Notes: generated by a model not told the origin, from the sequence alone. Shown: positions 15,016 to 23,864, counted from the first letter of the stretch. The stretch: DNA of 64,000 nucleotides from Hyphomicrobiales bacterium (GCA_017642935.1 JAEPOK010000001.1:310001-374000); one strand, 5' to 3'. Numbers and translations are program-made.

Positions 15016-16248
15016 ATGATCCGCGCGATCCCGACAACCCTTATTGCCATGCTGCTTGCGGCTCTCGTTCCGCTCCAAGGCCTAGGCGCAGAGATCGTAG
15101 GCGGCGATGCTTTTGAGGCCGATGCCGATGCTTCTATCTCGGGGACGCAGGCACGCGATGCTTTCGTAGCTGGATTCTCGGCATCTTTGGACGGGACGAT
15201 CGCTGGCGACGGGCATGCGGCTGGGTTTGACGTCACGATCGATGGATCGATCGGCGGTGACCTGTACGTAGCCGGGGCAAGTGTCGGCATCGGTGCCCGG
15301 ATCGGCGAGGATCTGACGGCGTCTGGGTTCTCTGTCCGTTTGCTCAATGACAGCCGCGTTGAAGGCAACGCCCGTCTGATGGCCGGCTCGGTCCGGGTCG
15401 ATGGCCCCATTGCCGGCAGCCTGATGGCGACCGGCGGCAGTGTCACCCTTGATGCGCCTGTTTCGGGCGATGTGAACCTCAGCGGCGGCAGCCTGAGGTT
15501 TGGCGATGATGCGCGCATTGGTGGCACGCTGGTTTATGCGGCGCCGGAGGAAATTGCCATTCCAGAGTCGGTCATTTCCGCTGACCGGGTGCGGTTTGTG
15601 GAGCTTTCGGGCTTTGATGGCTTTGAGCAAATGCGCGATGCGATGGAGGACCCGAAAGACCTGCTCTGGCCATCGCTGGTGGCGGTGATCGGTGGCTTCG
15701 TGATCACGCTCGCCTTCCTGTTGGTTGTGGCGGCCGTCTTCCTCGCCTTCCTGCCGCGGCGCGTCGAGGAGGGGCATCACGTGGCTTTGGCAAGGCCGGG
15801 CCTGGCCCTGCTGTTGGGGTTCCTGGCGATGGCCCTTCTGTTTGGTCTTGTGCCGGTTAGCGCGATGACATTGATCGGCGCGCCCTTGGTCCCAATAGTC
15901 TTGCTTTTCATTGTGGTCAGTTGGGTCGCGGCCTATTTGCTCGGCACCTACACGCTGTCCTTGCGTATGGGTGGAGCCTTTGGTGCCGACGGTCCCACCA
16001 ACGCGGCGAAACTTGTGCTGCTGGCCGTTGGGTTGGTGGTGTTGGCCGTTCTCAATTTCGTGCCGTTCCTTGGTTGGATGATCAATCTGGCAGTGGTGTT
16101 GCTGGGTGCTGGCGCGATCGCTCTGATGATTGTGGGGCGCATCGACTGCCAAGGCCTTCTGCCAAAGCCTGCTGCACCATCGGCTGATGAGCAGCTCCTG
16201 CCTGGCATCGAGGATGATGGCGACGCGGCGACGGATGGGTCCAAATGA
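15016..16248 (+). CDS. Exported bactofilin-like beta-helix protein with C-terminal membrane domain
   Basis: A 410-residue protein. After a signal peptide (PTTLIAMLLAALVPLQGLGA) come about 160 residues of short G-D/G-x-hydrophobic repeats (ISGTQARDAFVAG..., IDGSIGGDLYVAG, VDGPIAGSLMATGG), a right-handed beta-solenoid like bactofilins. About four membrane helices follow (roughly 215-370), then a short polar tail. Bactofilins are normally cytoplasmic polymers, so this arrangement puts the solenoid in the periplasm. The start is ATG 15016 with AGGAGA upstream; earlier in-frame codons precede the signal peptide. The stop overlaps the L,D-transpeptidase start (ATGA), suggesting a shared envelope role. 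Confidence 0.75.
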   Translation: MIRAIPTTLIAMLLAALVPLQGLGAEIVGGDAFEADADASISGTQARDAFVAGFSASLDGTIAGDGHAAGFDVTIDGSIGGDLYVAGASVGIGARIGEDLTASGFSVRLLNDSRVEGNARLMAGSVRVDGPIAGSLMATGGSVTLDAPVSGDVNLSGGSLRFGDDARIGGTLVYAAPEEIAIPESVISADRVRFVELSGFDGFEQMRDAMEDPKDLLWPSLVAVIGGFVITLAFLLVVAAVFLAFLPRRVEEGHHVALARPGLALLLGFLAMALLFGLVPVSAMTLIGAPLVPIVLLFIVVSWVAAYLLGTYTLSLRMGGAFGADGPTNAAKLVLLAVGLVVLAVLNFVPFLGWMINLAVVLLGAGAIALMIVGRIDCQGLLPKPAAPSADEQLLPGIEDDGDAATDGSK

Positions 16249-16694
16249 TCCGACGGACAGGCATTGGGCGATGGATCGAACAGGCGCTTCTCGCGTTCTG
16301 CCTCCTGGTGATGAGTGCAGCACTGGCGTTCGCCGCTTCATTGTCGGTCACCATCGATCTTTCCGATCAGGAGATGGTGGTGCGCGAGAACGCGCGAATC
16401 GCGCACACTTGGTCCGTTTCCACGGCACGGGCGGGTTACTGCACGCCGGTTGGCACCTACCGCCCGGTCCGCCTTGAGCGCATGTGGTATTCGACGATCT
16501 ACGACAATGCACCGATGCCGCATTCAATCTTCTTCCACGGCGGTTATGCCATCCACGGTACGACCGAGATCGGCAACCTCGGTCAGCCAGCCTCGCACGG
16601 CTGCGTGCGGTTGCACCCTGACCATGCGCGAACCTTGTTTGACCTGGTTCTGGAGCATGGTCGCAGCGCCACGCAGATCATCATTCGTCAATAG
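16245..16694 (+). CDS. L,D-transpeptidase (YkuD domain)
   Basis: A 149-residue exported YkuD-fold enzyme that makes 3-3 peptidoglycan cross-links or attaches proteins to the wall through a catalytic cysteine. The motif is complete: H104 (AIHGT), then S117-H118-G119-C120-V-R-L with Cys120 as nucleophile. The signal peptide ends near ALAFAAS. There is no LysM or other wall-binding domain, so it is a minimal enzyme. It overlaps the preceding beta-helix membrane protein by ATGA and is probably translated with it. Confidence 0.9.
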   Translation: MIRRTGIGRWIEQALLAFCLLVMSAALAFAASLSVTIDLSDQEMVVRENARIAHTWSVSTARAGYCTPVGTYRPVRLERMWYSTIYDNAPMPHSIFFHGGYAIHGTTEIGNLGQPASHGCVRLHPDHARTLFDLVLEHGRSATQIIIRQ

Positions 16695-16735
16695 CGCAGC
16701 CTGTCGCTTTGCGTGCTGTTTGCCGGCGCATCGCG

Positions 16736-16749
16736 TTGCGCAATGTCAA
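16736..16749 (+). promoter_or_regulatory. Possible CRP/FNR-family half-conserved site before the BMP gene
   Basis: TTGCGCAATGTCAA fits the looser FixK form TTG(A/C)-N6-(T/G)CAA. It is 83 bp before the BMP start codon. It resembles the site at 25062-25075 except for one outer base. Weak on its own. Confidence 0.3.
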
Positions 16750-16831
16750 CGGTCCCGACGCTTTGCCTCTTAGTGTTTGCTTATTGATGCGGCTCGAACG
16801 GGCCGTGACAGGAACGATTGGGAGACCTGCC

Positions 16832-17845
16832 ATGAAACGGATGATGCTCATTGCAACCCTTCTCGCCGGCTTTGGCCTAGCCAGCCCGGCAAGTGCTTTT
16901 TCCGTCTGCCAGGTAACGGACACAGGCGGCATTGACGATAACAGTTTCAACCAAACCGCATGGCAGGGTGTGCAGGATGCGCGCGATCAGTTGGGCATCA
17001 CTGCACGCTTCTTGGAGAGCCAGGCGGAGACCGATTACGACGCCAATCTCAATTCCCTTCTCGATGGCGATTGCGACCTGATCATCACGGTCGGTTTTTT
17101 GCTTGGTGAAGCCACGCAAACGGCCGCCGAGGCCAATCCCGATCAGATGTTCTCGATCGTGGATTTCGCCTACGACCCGACCATCCCCAATGTGCTCGGC
17201 CAAGTCTATGCCACAGATCAGGCGGCTTTCCTGGCTGGCTATCTGGCGGCCGGCATGACCGAGACCGGCGTGGTCGGTACGTTTGGCGGTATCAACATTC
17301 CTCCGGTGACCATTTTCATGGACGGTTTTGCGTGGGGCATTGACCATTACAACGCCACCAACGGGACCTCGGTGACCTTGCTCGGTTGGGACCCGGAGAC
17401 ACGTCAGGGGCTCTTCACCAATAATTTTGACTCGCTCGATGATGGCCGTGCCTTCGCGCAGAACCTTTATGACGAAGGTGCCGATATCGTCTTGCCGGTG
17501 GCCGGGCCGGTTGGTCTGGGGTCCGCAGCGCTTGCCAATGAACTTGGCCCCGATCTGCTCAAAATCATCGGGGTCGATGCCGACCTCTACGTTACCGACG
17601 CGCAGAACGGGCACGTCTATTTGACGTCGGTCACCAAGCGCATGGACGCGACCGCGTTCGAAGTGATCGAGATGGCCATGCGCGGCGATTTTGAGGGCGG
17701 CGTTTTGCTTGGCACGCTCGACAATGGCGGTGTTGCGCTGGCACCGTTCCACGACATGGACGCGCTGGTTCCGCAGACGCTGAAAACGCAGCTCGAAAGC
17801 CTGCAAAGCCAGATCATCTCCGGGGATTTGATGGTCGGCAATTGA
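16832..17845 (+). CDS. BMP-family nucleoside-type ABC substrate-binding protein
   Basis: A 337-residue BMP/Med-family periplasmic protein (PnrA, BmpA and nucleoside-binding relatives). The signal peptide ends at ASPASA, and the mature part opens VCQVTDTGGIDDNSFNQTAWQGV, the BMP signature whose Asp/Asn/Phe residues contact the ligand. ATG 16832 with a GGGAGA ribosome site is chosen. The frame is open upstream but without a signal sequence. Family members bind purine nucleosides or similar ligands, but the precise ligand is not shown. It leads a four-gene importer operon. Confidence 0.88.
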   Translation: MKRMMLIATLLAGFGLASPASAFSVCQVTDTGGIDDNSFNQTAWQGVQDARDQLGITARFLESQAETDYDANLNSLLDGDCDLIITVGFLLGEATQTAAEANPDQMFSIVDFAYDPTIPNVLGQVYATDQAAFLAGYLAAGMTETGVVGTFGGINIPPVTIFMDGFAWGIDHYNATNGTSVTLLGWDPETRQGLFTNNFDSLDDGRAFAQNLYDEGADIVLPVAGPVGLGSAALANELGPDLLKIIGVDADLYVTDAQNGHVYLTSVTKRMDATAFEVIEMAMRGDFEGGVLLGTLDNGGVALAPFHDMDALVPQTLKTQLESLQSQIISGDLMVGN

Positions 17846-17855
17846 GGGCAGCGCG

Positions 17856-19391
17856 ATGGATGTTGAACTGCGCGGCATCACCAAGCGCTTCGGCGCTGTC
17901 GTGGCCAATGAGAATGTCAGTCTTAGCGTGCGCGGCGGCGAGGTGCTCGGGCTATTGGGTGAAAATGGTGCCGGCAAATCCACGCTGATGAATGTGCTCT
18001 GCGGGCTCTACTCGCCGACATCGGGCTCCATCCTCCTGGACGGCGAGCCGGTCACATTCAAGGGCCCGGGCGATGCGATCCGCGCTGGTATCGGCATGGT
18101 TCATCAGCATTTCATGCTCATTCCAGTGTTCACGGTGGCAGAAAACGTGGTGCTCGGCGTCGAACCGGTCGGCAAGCTCGATCGGCTCGATATCGACAAG
18201 GCGCGCGAGCAGTTGGCGAGCATCAGCGCGCAGTATGGGCTGGAAGTCGAGCCGGATGCGCTGATCGAAAATCTGCCCGTCGGGATTCAGCAGCGCGTTG
18301 AGATCATCAAAGTGCTGTTTCGGCAGGCGAATGTGCTCATCCTTGATGAGCCAACCGCCGTCCTCACGCCTCAGGAAGTGGACGAATTCTTCGCCATTGT
18401 GCGCACCCTACGCGACGCAGGCAAAGCGATCATTTTGATCACCCACAAGCTCCATGAGCTCCTGGAGATTTCTGACCGGATCAGCGTCATTCGACGTGGA
18501 CGGATCACGGGCGAGGGCGATCCGAAATCCCTGACCGAATCTGATCTCGCTCAAATGATGGTGGGACACCCGTTGGACTTCGATCTTGGCAAAGAACCGG
18601 CTGAGCCCGGTGCTCCATTACTTGAGGTCAACGAACTTTACGTTTCCCATGATGATGGCGGCCGGGCCGTAACGGACTTGAACATGGTTGTTCGACGCGG
18701 CGAGATTGTTGGTATTGCTGGCGTCCAGGGCAACGGGCAGACAGCGCTCGTCGAGGCTCTTTGGGGCGTACGCGCGGTCGATGCCGGTCAGGTCAGCTAT
18801 GACGGCAAGGTCATCACCAACGCCTCGGCTCGCGACCGGCACCGAATGGGCATCGCCCACATTCCAGAAGATCGGCAACGCAACGGCTTGGTTCCCAATT
18901 TCACCATCGCCGAAAACATGGTGCTGGATGCGTACTACAATGAGCGGTTCTCCAGCGGGCCGAATATGGATTGGCCGGCGGTTTACGAGGCCTCGGCCGA
19001 AGCTGCCGTGACCTTCGATATCCGCACACCGAGCGTGCACGAGAAGGCGGCGACACTCTCAGGCGGTAATCAGCAACGTCTGATCGTTGCACGGGAGATG
19101 GCGCGCGATACCAAACTGCTCATCGCTGCCCAGCCAACACGCGGCCTGGATGTGGGATCGGTGGACTATATCCACCGGCGGATCAAAGCGGCGCGTGACG
19201 AGGGCGACGGCGTCCTAATTGTGTCCTCCGAGCTCGACGAAATCCTCGGACTTTCCGATCGTATCCTGGTGATGTTCAAAGGCCGCATCGTCGCCGAGTT
19301 TGATGCCTCGGCTGGCCCACCGGACCGAACGCAGATCGGTCTGGCTATGGCTGGCGGCGCGGCCAGTGCAGGCGCGGAGGTGGCAGCGTGA
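17856..19391 (+). CDS. ABC ATPase with two nucleotide-binding domains (nucleoside importer)
   Basis: A 511-residue double ATPase of the RbsA/NupA type. Domain 1 has Walker A GENGAGKST, the variant signature LPVGIQQRVEI and Walker B LILDEPTAVL. Domain 2 has a degenerate P-loop region (AGVQGNGQTAL), signature LSGGNQQRLIV and Walker B LLIAAQPTRGLD, where the catalytic Glu is Gln. Such a non-consensus second domain is normal in this subfamily. It drives the BMP importer at the inner membrane. The next gene begins inside its stop codon region (4-bp overlap). Confidence 0.92.
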   Translation: MDVELRGITKRFGAVVANENVSLSVRGGEVLGLLGENGAGKSTLMNVLCGLYSPTSGSILLDGEPVTFKGPGDAIRAGIGMVHQHFMLIPVFTVAENVVLGVEPVGKLDRLDIDKAREQLASISAQYGLEVEPDALIENLPVGIQQRVEIIKVLFRQANVLILDEPTAVLTPQEVDEFFAIVRTLRDAGKAIILITHKLHELLEISDRISVIRRGRITGEGDPKSLTESDLAQMMVGHPLDFDLGKEPAEPGAPLLEVNELYVSHDDGGRAVTDLNMVVRRGEIVGIAGVQGNGQTALVEALWGVRAVDAGQVSYDGKVITNASARDRHRMGIAHIPEDRQRNGLVPNFTIAENMVLDAYYNERFSSGPNMDWPAVYEASAEAAVTFDIRTPSVHEKAATLSGGNQQRLIVAREMARDTKLLIAAQPTRGLDVGSVDYIHRRIKAARDEGDGVLIVSSELDEILGLSDRILVMFKGRIVAEFDASAGPPDRTQIGLAMAGGAASAGAEVAA

Positions 19392-20548
19392 GCGACATTC
19401 CTGCCAAAGCGCCTGAAAAGACGCCGACAAAAACGGCCAGCCAGCACTTGTTGGAGCGCGCCGCTCCAGCGCGTGCCGAATGGGAAGATCTGGTGATCGT
19501 TCCCATCTTCGCGGTGATTGTTGCCTTGGCGCTGGGCGCGTTGGTGATGTTGGCCACGGATGTCGATCTGGCAACGATCGGCCGTTCCTACATCGCTTTG
19601 TTGGTCGGCTCGGTTGGCTCATTAAACGCCATCTCCGAAACGCTGACGGCAGCGGCGCCCCTCATCCTGGCGGCGCTTGGCCTCGGTATCGGCTTTCGCG
19701 CCGGCCTGTTTAACATTGGCGCTGAAGGCCAACTGCTCATGGGCGGCTTAGCCGCGGTCCTGGTCGGATTTCTTGGCGCAGGCCTTCCCCTTTTCATCCA
19801 TTTGCCGTTGGCCCTGCTGGCTGGCGCCGTTGCAGGCGGCCTTTACGCCTCCATTGCCGGTTGGCTGCGCGTCGCGACCGGCGCCCATGAGGTGATCTCC
19901 ACGATCATGCTCAACCTCATCTCCTACCGCTTCCTGGATTATGTGCTCCGCCTAGACTGGGTCCAACTTCCAGGCCGAGCCGATCCAATTTCGCAGTCCG
20001 TCGCCGTGTCCGCAGAATTGCCGCGACTGCTGGCCTGGATCGATCCGAATCTTCGGGTGCATGCCGGAATTTTTCTGGCCTTTGCCGCGGTCTGGTTCGT
20101 TTATTGGCTGCTGTTTCGCACCACTTGGGGCTTCGAGTTCCGTGCAAGTGGCGAGAATCCTGACGCCGCCCGTTTTGCCGGTATGCGCTCCGGCCTCATC
20201 ATCGTGATGGTAATGGCGTTGGCTGGGGCTTTGGCAGGGCTCGGTGGCGCCAACCAAGCGCTCGGTGTGTTGGGTCGCGCGACGCCCGGCTTTTCGGCCG
20301 GCATCGGGTTCGACGCCATTGCCGTGGCGCTGCTTGGACGCTCGCATCCCTTTGGAATTCTGGCCGCCGGCCTGCTGTTTGGCGCGCTCGAAGCGGGTGG
20401 TCGGCAGATGCAGGTGGATGCTGGGGTGAGCATCGACCTAATTGGGATCATCCAAGCGTTGATCATTGTGTTCATCGCTGCGCCGTTGCTCGTCCGGGCG
20501 ATCTTTCCTTGGGGCTTTGCCAGCACAAAGAAGGCCTCACAGCCATGA
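19388..20548 (+). CDS. Nucleoside-type ABC importer permease 1
   Basis: A 386-residue branched-chain/nucleoside permease with about ten membrane helices. It contains the family motif NIGAEGQLLMGGLAAVLVG and the GENPDAARFAGMRSGLIIV cytoplasmic coupling loop (typically G-x-N-x-x-A-A-x-x-x-G). The start is a GTG at 19388 overlapping the ATPase stop (GTGA), so translation is coupled. It partners with the next gene to form the pore. Confidence 0.88.
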   Translation: MSDIPAKAPEKTPTKTASQHLLERAAPARAEWEDLVIVPIFAVIVALALGALVMLATDVDLATIGRSYIALLVGSVGSLNAISETLTAAAPLILAALGLGIGFRAGLFNIGAEGQLLMGGLAAVLVGFLGAGLPLFIHLPLALLAGAVAGGLYASIAGWLRVATGAHEVISTIMLNLISYRFLDYVLRLDWVQLPGRADPISQSVAVSAELPRLLAWIDPNLRVHAGIFLAFAAVWFVYWLLFRTTWGFEFRASGENPDAARFAGMRSGLIIVMVMALAGALAGLGGANQALGVLGRATPGFSAGIGFDAIAVALLGRSHPFGILAAGLLFGALEAGGRQMQVDAGVSIDLIGIIQALIIVFIAAPLLVRAIFPWGFASTKKASQP

Positions 20549-21798
20549 CGATGGCGCCAACTGCCACCCGGGTCGCACCAGCGCGCCGCCAGTCGCGGAC
20601 GACTGGCATCATCCTGCTTGGGATAGCGCTGTTCGTGGCTGGTGTTTTCGCGATTGGAAGCGAGGGCGTGGCAGTCTTCCGGTTGTCGCATCCGCGCGAC
20701 ACGCTGCAATTGCCGCCTCTTGCCGTGCCAGCGGCGCCGGTCCTCTATTTGCTTTCGGCGGTTCTTGCCTTTCTCGGAGCGCGCGAAGTTCTGCGCGGTG
20801 GCGGCAAGTGGAGCAATCTTGCTTTGGGGATCGGCCTGGCACTGCTCGTCTGTGCGTTCCTGGTTTGGGCGACGGCCGGCAAGTCTTTCTCGATGGTCGG
20901 CATGCTCCAAGCCACCATGGTCGCGGCGGTGCCTATCGCGCTTGGCGGGCTGGCCGGCGTGCTCTCAGAGCGGGTGGCGGTGGTCAACATTGCCATCGAA
21001 GGCATGCTGCTCGCCGGGGCCTTCACCGGCGCGCTGATGGGCTCGCTTCTGGGCGGCCCGCTTGGGCTGGTAGCCGCAGTCGGCGTGGGCGGGCTGTTCG
21101 GCTTCATTCTGGCGGCGCTGGTGGTGACTTATCGCGTCGATCAGATCATCGCTGGCGTCGTCATCAACCTCTTGGTGCTAGGCCTGACCTCTTATGTCAG
21201 CAGCCAAGTTTTTTCCGAGCATCAGCATCTCAACAACGCGCCGATTTTCGCGCGTTGGAAGGTTCCGCTTTTAGGCGACATTCCGCTGATTGGGCCGGTG
21301 CTGTTTCACCAGAACCTTTTCGTCTACGGCGCTTTGGTGATGGTGGCTGTGGCGACCTACTATCTCTTCTACACCCGTCATGGGTTGCGTGCTCGCGCCG
21401 TCGGTGAGCACCCGCGTGCCGCCGATACGCTCGGCATCAATGTCTACCGTACCCGTTACATCAACGTCACGGTCGCCGGCATGGTGGCCGGCTTTGGTGG
21501 CGCGTGGTTCACGCTGGGTTCTGTTGGCCGGTTCGATGAGGGCATGACGGGCGGTCGTGGCTATATCGGGCTTGCCGCGATGATCTTTGGCCGCTGGCAT
21601 CCGGTTGGGGCTCTGGCGGCCGCTCTGGTGTTTGGTTTCACCGACTCGCTGCAACAGAAGCTGGCACTGCTCGGCACGCCGATTCCGTCAGAGTTCTTGG
21701 CCATGGCGCCCTACATCGCGACCATTATCGTGGTGGCTGGCCTAGTGGGCCGCGCGAGGGCACCAGCGGCCGACGGCAAGCCCTACATCAAGGAGTAA
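20545..21798 (+). CDS. Nucleoside-type ABC importer permease 2
   Basis: A 417-residue permease paralogous to the previous one. The ATG at 20545 overlaps the previous stop (ATGA). An upstream in-frame start at 20509 would intrude into permease 1 and is not needed. It has the same family features: NIAIEGMLLAGAFTGALMG and the coupling loop VGEHPRAADTLGINVYRTRYINV. An N-terminal extension of about 120 residues with three helices precedes the core, which is common in this half of the heterodimer. It ends the operon. Confidence 0.88.
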   Translation: MTMAPTATRVAPARRQSRTTGIILLGIALFVAGVFAIGSEGVAVFRLSHPRDTLQLPPLAVPAAPVLYLLSAVLAFLGAREVLRGGGKWSNLALGIGLALLVCAFLVWATAGKSFSMVGMLQATMVAAVPIALGGLAGVLSERVAVVNIAIEGMLLAGAFTGALMGSLLGGPLGLVAAVGVGGLFGFILAALVVTYRVDQIIAGVVINLLVLGLTSYVSSQVFSEHQHLNNAPIFARWKVPLLGDIPLIGPVLFHQNLFVYGALVMVAVATYYLFYTRHGLRARAVGEHPRAADTLGINVYRTRYINVTVAGMVAGFGGAWFTLGSVGRFDEGMTGGRGYIGLAAMIFGRWHPVGALAAALVFGFTDSLQQKLALLGTPIPSEFLAMAPYIATIIVVAGLVGRARAPAADGKPYIKE

Positions 21799-21871
21799 GG
21801 ACCAGCGTCGCGATTTAGGTGAGACCATGGCCAATTGGTCGGCGAAAGACCTGTTCAGGTTGCTTTGGCGA

Positions 21872-22711
21872 TTACCGCGAAAAAAGAACCGGTCGTTTGG
21901 CGTCACGCAACAGGTCGCGGGTCGCCGCGCCATGGATCACGGCATAGGCGCGTGAGTGGCTGAAAGCGCCAACGGCGATGAGGTCGCAGCCGCGTTCAAA
22001 GGCTTCCAGCTCGATGATTTCGGCCACTTGATGCCGCTGCCAGGCCCGGTGCCCAATGCTGGTCTCGACATTGTGGCGCGCATAGGCCTGCGCCAGCTCG
22101 GTGAGCGTTGCGTCATGGGTTAGGTCATCGTCCTCGCCATGGACGCGCAGCAGATGGGCTCGTGCTCCCTCTTGGAGGATATCCAACGCATCATGGGCAG
22201 CGCGGGCCGCTTCGCGGGTGTCGTTCCAACCGACGATCACGTGGGTGCCGATCGTCTCAGCGTCGAAGTCAGCTGGCACCACCAGGACAGGGCGACCGCA
22301 TTCGTAGATCACTTCTTCCTGAAGATGATGCTGGTCGGACCGCTCCAACGCTGGATTTTCGTTGGGGACCAGGACCAGATCGGCGATGCGCGCGCTATCG
22401 ATGATCCGATCAGAGGCTTTGGTAGATTTTGTGTGCTGGAGCCGCCATTCAGCGACAAAATCTTCCTTATCCGTGTGCCGCTCGAAAATGGCTTTGATCT
22501 TCTCGGCTTGATCAAGCTGCGACTCGCTGAACTGCTCAAAGACAGTGCTTGGAATATGCACGGCGATGCCCGGATAAACCGTCATTGCCTCGATCGTGTG
22601 CAGGCCAATCAGGTGCGCGGTGTGGGCGCGCGCCAACACGCACGCCGCGCGCATCAAGCTGTCGCTGGTTTCTTCGTTGGTCAAACAGACCAGGATCGTC
22701 TTGATGGCCAT
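21872..22711 (-). CDS. Universal stress protein with two Usp domains
   Basis: A 279-residue tandem UspA protein. Domain 1 (3-150) begins IKTILVCLTNEETSDSLMRAACVLARAH. Domain 2 (160-279) ends VGAFSHSRAYAVIHGAATRDLL, close to the ATP-binding G-2x-G-9x-G pattern but with Ala or Ser in some glycine positions, so nucleotide binding is uncertain. Tandem Usp proteins commonly respond to starvation, oxygen limitation or uncouplers. ATG 22711 replaces an upstream codon 5 residues earlier. It follows hsp20 by 68 bp with an intervening hairpin and probably shares its transcript. Confidence 0.85.
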   Translation of the reverse strand: MAIKTILVCLTNEETSDSLMRAACVLARAHTAHLIGLHTIEAMTVYPGIAVHIPSTVFEQFSESQLDQAEKIKAIFERHTDKEDFVAEWRLQHTKSTKASDRIIDSARIADLVLVPNENPALERSDQHHLQEEVIYECGRPVLVVPADFDAETIGTHVIVGWNDTREAARAAHDALDILQEGARAHLLRVHGEDDDLTHDATLTELAQAYARHNVETSIGHRAWQRHQVAEIIELEAFERGCDLIAVGAFSHSRAYAVIHGAATRDLLRDAKRPVLFSR

Positions 22712-22736
22712 AAGGGCGTCTCGCACTTGGTGGTTG

Positions 22737-22771
22737 GCGCAGGTCGATCATCATGGATCGTAGACCTGCGC
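22737..22771 (-). other. Hairpin between hsp20 and the Usp gene
   Basis: GCGCAGGTC (22737-22745) is the reverse complement of GACCTGCGC (22763-22771), a perfect 9-bp stem with a 17-base loop. It has no clear T-run. It may stabilise the hsp20 mRNA or partly terminate before the Usp gene. Confidence 0.5.
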
Positions 22772-22779
22772 GCTTGTGT

Positions 22780-23244
22780 TCAGCTGCGTTTGATTTCGAT
22801 CTTGCGCGCGTTCTTATCTGCATCGGTCGGTTTTTCGATGCGCAGGCTTAAGACGCCATTTTCATATTTGGCGTCGACCGCCTTGTCGTCCGGCGTGAAG
22901 CCCAATGGAATGGCGCGGCGGAAGCTGCCGAAGCTGCGCTCAACGACATGCCAGTCTTTGTCGCTGTCCTCGCGCTCGTCGCTCTTCTTGCCTTTGATGA
23001 TGAGGCTGTCGTGGGCGATCGAAACGTCCAGATCCTGTTGTTCAACGCCTGGCACATCGACCGTCACCTCAACGGCGGTGTCGCTTTCAGCCATATTGAT
23101 CGCTGGAACAACCTGCGCAGCGCGCCAATGATCGGGTCCGTTGAAACGATCGAACAGCCGGTTCATTTCGGTTTGAAACGTCTGCAGGAACGGCCACTCG
23201 CCCTGTTTGGGCGACGTCTGGGAAACCTGTTTGTCATCAGACAT
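22780..23244 (-). CDS. Hsp20/alpha-crystallin small heat-shock protein
   Basis: A 154-residue ATP-independent holdase. The alpha-crystallin domain spans about 48-140 (AINMAESDTAVEVTVDVPGVEQQDLDVSIAHDSLIIKGKK, GSFRRAIPLGF, YENGVLSLRIEKP), and the short C-terminal I-E-I motif (RKIEIKRS) is used for oligomer assembly. ATG at 23244 with an upstream GGAGG-like GAGGTCTTTC region. It is divergent from the DUF2267 gene, and the intergenic region contains a perfect 16-bp FNR-like palindrome. Confidence 0.92.
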   Translation of the reverse strand: MSDDKQVSQTSPKQGEWPFLQTFQTEMNRLFDRFNGPDHWRAAQVVPAINMAESDTAVEVTVDVPGVEQQDLDVSIAHDSLIIKGKKSDEREDSDKDWHVVERSFGSFRRAIPLGFTPDDKAVDAKYENGVLSLRIEKPTDADKNARKIEIKRS

Positions 23245-23336
23245 GAGAAAGACCTCCAGTTCGTCGGATTTTCGCTCGCCAAGATCCCGCTGTTGGGCCT
23301 CGGCTCCTGCGGTTTAGCAAGCCGCATCCACATCGT

Positions 23337-23352
23337 GTTGACCGCGGTCAAC
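23337..23352. promoter_or_regulatory. Perfect FNR/FixK-like palindrome between hsp20 and the DUF2267 gene
   Basis: GTTGACCGCGGTCAAC is a perfect 16-bp palindrome containing TTGAC-N4-GTCAA. For the DUF2267 gene a class II site predicts a start near 23386, 36 bases before the ATG, with TAGTGC (23374-23379) in the -10 position. For hsp20 it predicts a start near 23303, with TAAACC as a possible -10. One site could serve both genes. Confidence 0.65.
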
Positions 23353-23421
23353 TGGCTGCATCGCCGGGAAGGGTAGTGCGTTGATCGGCGCTCTGTTGCG
23401 CGAAAACCGAAGGAGAGTCCC

Positions 23422-23850
23422 ATGTCTGCACAGGGTTTGGAGGTTATCGACCACACGGTTCAACTCACCCACCAGTGGATCAACGAGCTGAAAGAAAGGT
23501 TGGGGTGGGAAAGCAGTCGCGACTGTCTGCGCTTGCTGCGGACGACGCTTCGGCAGGTGCGTGACCATCTTGGTCATGATGAAATGGCGCAGCTTTCGGC
23601 GCAGATGCCGCTCATCATTCGCGGCATGTTCTTCGAAGGCTGGTCGCCCTCGCACACGCCGGTCCATGAGCGAAGCCTTGAGGCGTTCATGGAACCGATC
23701 GAAGCCAAGCTGGGCGACGTGGAGGGGTGGCGTGGTGCGAGCGATGTCACGGCCGTGTTTGAAACCTTGAACGAGAAAATTTCTGCTGGTGAGGTTGAGG
23801 ATGTGCGTGCCGGTCTGCAGCAATCCATACGCGACCTCTGGCCGGTCTGA
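23422..23850 (+). CDS. DUF2267 protein
   Basis: A 142-residue soluble helical protein of family DUF2267, with the typical opening of a helix followed by a W-x-x-E-L-x-x-R-L-G-W segment (QWINELKERLGW) and LRLLRTTLRQVRDHLGHDEMAQLSAQMPLIIRGMFFEGW. No function is established. DUF2267 genes recur in bacterial stress clusters beside hsp20, usp and CBS genes, as here. A GGAGAG ribosome site precedes ATG 23422. It converges with the M50 protease gene, with a 14-bp gap. Confidence 0.85.
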   Translation: MSAQGLEVIDHTVQLTHQWINELKERLGWESSRDCLRLLRTTLRQVRDHLGHDEMAQLSAQMPLIIRGMFFEGWSPSHTPVHERSLEAFMEPIEAKLGDVEGWRGASDVTAVFETLNEKISAGEVEDVRAGLQQSIRDLWPV

Positions 23851-23864
23851 TCGAAATCGTAAGG

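Noticed and set aside
15082-16341. Long minus-strand open frame (419 codons) over the bactofilin-like gene
   Set aside because: Antisense to a gene with signal peptide, repeats and membrane helices. Its residues are His/Gln/Arg rich without domains.
17856-19391. Loss of Walker B Glu in the second domain of the nucleoside ATPase as a novelty
   Set aside because: A degenerate second domain is normal for RbsA/NupA-type double ATPases.
20466-21407. Plus-strand 313-codon frame overlapping permease 2 in another frame
   Set aside because: Cys/Arg/Ser-rich out-of-frame reading of the permease with no start context.
21823-21860. Short inverted repeats between permease 2 and the Usp gene as terminators
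   Set aside because: Stems of only 5 bp without T-runs; too weak to call.
22505-22517. TTGATCAAG inside the Usp gene as an FNR site
   Set aside because: The spacing is wrong (half-sites abut) and it lies in coding DNA.
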